Positions 58,998 through 60,415 of a stretch of 60,415 bases of DNA are shown one piece after another. This DNA comes from Muribaculaceae bacterium (GTDB lineage: Bacteria > Bacteroidota > Bacteroidia > Bacteroidales > Muribaculaceae). How positions within the stretch are numbered: the stretch's first letter is position 1; the number at the start of each line of letters is the position of its first letter. Location of the stretch: assembly GCA_029062005.1 (NCBI GenBank), contig JAIDQZ010000105.1, positions 1-60,415 on the forward strand, written 5' to 3'. Made by a program: the position numbers and the translations under genes. Below the pieces are notes generated by a model. The model did no database searches. It saw nothing but the letters and a program-made list of their open reading frames with translations, and had not been told where the DNA came from.

Positions 58998-59456
58998 ATG
59001 CCATACATAATACCAAGAACTGATCCACGCGAAATAACACCAAAGGATCTGGGAAAAATAAAGGTCCTGGCTCTTGACATTTCGAAATCTGTATGTAAAT
59101 ACCTTGAAGAGCATACGAATCAAGCTCTGTCAATAGGACATATCATGTCATTTACTCAAGCAGCTTGGAAACTTAACCCCGAAAACGCAAACGATGTGGA
59201 TTTTATCTTTGCATGTTGCAAAACCCCGGACAACAACCGACAGATTATCGGGGTTTTTGAGTTCGGCAGAAAAGACGAGAACGGAAACCCTCTCGATGTC
59301 TTTTTCCAGTCACCAGTTGATGAAGAAGGTAAAATGATATTCCTTGCGCAGCCTGCTGACGAAGAAATTTGGAACACGTATGTGGGATTGATGTTAGGAC
59401 CTGTAAAACAAGGTGAAGCAAATCCGGTGCGTTATTATGAGTCCTCAAATATTTAA
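58998..59456 (+). CDS. Unknown conserved-looking cytoplasmic protein
   Basis: 152 aa from the ATG at 58998 (MPYIIPRTDPREITPKDLGKI); a GTG at 58971 in the same frame is an alternative start. No family recognised. The protein appears soluble and mixed alpha/beta (IKVLALDISKSVCKYLEEHTN, DVDFIFACCKTPDN, QIIGVFEFGRKDENG, EEIWNTYVGLMLG). No membrane segment or signal peptide is evident. It follows the structured RNA by about 50 bp, so its transcription or translation may be controlled by it. The next gene (BspA-like) starts 39 bp after its stop. Confidence 0.65.
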   Translation: MPYIIPRTDPREITPKDLGKIKVLALDISKSVCKYLEEHTNQALSIGHIMSFTQAAWKLNPENANDVDFIFACCKTPDNNRQIIGVFEFGRKDENGNPLDVFFQSPVDEEGKMIFLAQPADEEIWNTYVGLMLGPVKQGEANPVRYYESSNI

Positions 59457-59495
59457 TCTTTAATATTTAACAATTCATCATTAAACTAAACGCTT

Positions 59496-60415
59496 ATGAA
59501 GCAAAAGATTTTACTTCTGTTGTTCGGAGTGCTCTCGGCACTCCCGGCACTGGCCCGCGACTTCGAGTACACCTACGAAGGCAGGACCATCACATATACT
59601 GTCATTGACGAGAGTGCCAAGACTTGTAAGACGAAAGAAGGAACGTTACTTAATGGTTCTTACGTACAGGCTGGAAATGGCGCATCGGGAAAACTTATCC
59701 TTCCTGCAAATCCTAAAGACGGAGATATTGAGTTCACATTAACCACAATCAGCAAACTATCTTTCCTTCGAACGTTAACTTCGATAGAGATACCTACCTC
59801 CGTCACTTCCATAGATGACCAGGCTTTCTATAAATGCAGCGGCTTGACCTCAGTGGTGATACCTAATTCCGTATCTTCAATCGGCAGCGAGGCTTTCAGT
59901 GGCTGCAGCGGCCTGATATCAGCGGTGATCGGCAACTCCGTCATTTCAATAGATGACCAGGCTTTCTATGAATGCAGCAGCCTAACATCCTTAGAAATAC
60001 CAAACTCCGTAGAGACAATCGGCAGCGAGGCTTTCAGAAATTGCAGCAGCCTGAACTCTGTGACGATACCGAACTCCGTCACTTCAATCGGATATTGGGC
60101 TTTCAGTGGCTGCAGCAGCCTTAAAAAATCCGCTTATCCCAACAATCTTCAGAATCCATTCGTAAAAAATGTTGCTGCAGTTGCCTACAATCCTGAAGGA
60201 GCCATTATAGAGGATGGCTGGATATGGGGACCAGGAAAGACGGAGATACGTTTTGTGCCTTATGATCTAAAAGGAGAATACTCAATACCTGAATCCGTCA
60301 CTTCAATCGGCAGTTATGCATTCTATGTCTGCAGCGGTCTGAACTCTGTGACGATACCGAACTCCGTCATTTCAATAGGCAGCGATGCTTTCAATGGCTG
60401 CAGCGGTCTGACATC
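59496..60415 (+). CDS. BspA-like leucine-rich repeat surface protein, N-terminal part (runs off the window)
   Basis: Open from the ATG at 59496 to the window edge, at least 306 codons with no stop. The signal peptide is MKQKILLLLFGVLSALPALA. A short beta segment (FEYTYEGRTITYTVIDES) precedes LRR_5-type repeats of 23 residues (69 bp), such as IPNSVTSIGSEAFSGCSGL, repeated about five times from about residue 105. A 60-residue interruption (about 60121-60300) separates them from further repeats at the right edge. BspA proteins of gut and oral Bacteroidales are secreted and bind host proteins or cells. The C-terminus, which would show a secretion signal, is outside the window. Confidence 0.88.
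   Translation, partial: MKQKILLLLFGVLSALPALARDFEYTYEGRTITYTVIDESAKTCKTKEGTLLNGSYVQAGNGASGKLILPANPKDGDIEFTLTTISKLSFLRTLTSIEIPTSVTSIDDQAFYKCSGLTSVVIPNSVSSIGSEAFSGCSGLISAVIGNSVISIDDQAFYECSSLTSLEIPNSVETIGSEAFRNCSSLNSVTIPNSVTSIGYWAFSGCSSLKKSAYPNNLQNPFVKNVAAVAYNPEGAIIEDGWIWGPGKTEIRFVPYDLKGEYSIPESVTSIGSYAFYVCSGLNSVTIPNSVISIGSDAFNGCSGLT
59803..60120 (+). repeat. Tandem 69-bp LRR-coding repeats
   Basis: About four to five units of 69 bp within the BspA-like gene, sharing TCCGTCACTTCAATCGGCAG and GAGGCTTTCAGTGGCTGCAG segments with few changes. Nearly identical units recur at 60295-60415. They are prone to recombination. Confidence 0.75.

Noticed and set aside
58836-59123. Minus-strand open frame of 95 codons across the structured RNA
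   Set aside because: It runs through the long hairpin and the start of the 58998 gene; the pairing explains the sequence better than a protein.
1-60415. CRISPR array
   Set aside because: No regularly spaced repeats with unique spacers were seen; the repeats present are tandem coding repeats or simple spacer repeats.

Overview
The window looks like a chromosomal segment of a gut Bacteroidales bacterium, most likely family Muribaculaceae or a relative. The main evidence is the Bacteroidota-type promoter, TTTG or TTG about 20 bp upstream of TAnnTTTG, found before many genes on both strands. Supporting evidence is the gene content: a Rho with a long disordered insert, a Porin_10-type outer membrane protein, DUF4301, a BspA-like leucine-rich repeat protein and a Fibrobacter-type paralogous-domain protein. 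Family assignments were made by reading motifs; no database search was run.

Layout. 1-1301 holds the 5' part of a malic enzyme gene (minus) and a membrane-anchored surface-type protein. 1302-13796 is an accessory defence island, visibly more A+T-rich than its flanks. Its plus-strand half is a DUF234-type AAA ATPase followed by an OLD-family ATPase/TOPRIM nuclease and a UvrD-like helicase, the Gabija (GajA/GajB) arrangement. Its minus-strand half is a tightly overlapping six-gene operon: radical SAM enzyme, ParB-like protein, small PD-(D/E)XK nuclease, SNF2-type translocase, second ParB-like protein and an orphan protein. It has a good promoter and a structured leader of about 380 nt. I do not recognise this operon as a named system, and it is the best candidate here for something undescribed.

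13797-46340 is mostly housekeeping: nadD, a flavin reductase, a phosphohexomutase, yicC, gmk, a Wzc-type tyrosine kinase, ruvX, a reverse rubrerythrin, an rRNA/tRNA methyltransferase, ettA, def, an EamA exporter with an AraC regulator, msrAB, a ProX-type deacylase, lysC-lysA, carB, rho, ybaK-aroC, an acyltransferase, a YhcC-type radical SAM protein, outer-membrane proteins, a periplasmic-binding-type protein and a secreted hydrolase.

46462-60415 holds a RelA-type (p)ppGpp synthetase whose HD hydrolase signature is degenerate, a putative lipoprotein, DUF4301, a large outer-membrane beta-barrel protein and a secreted esterase-like hydrolase. These are followed by tRNA-His(GTG), a GYF_2/TM2 membrane protein, a eukaryotic-type Ser/Thr kinase overlapping a small possible DNA-binding protein, two candidate structured RNAs, an unknown protein and the start of the BspA-like protein. 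A 38-bp sequence occurs three times; two inverted copies bound a 378-bp MITE-like element.
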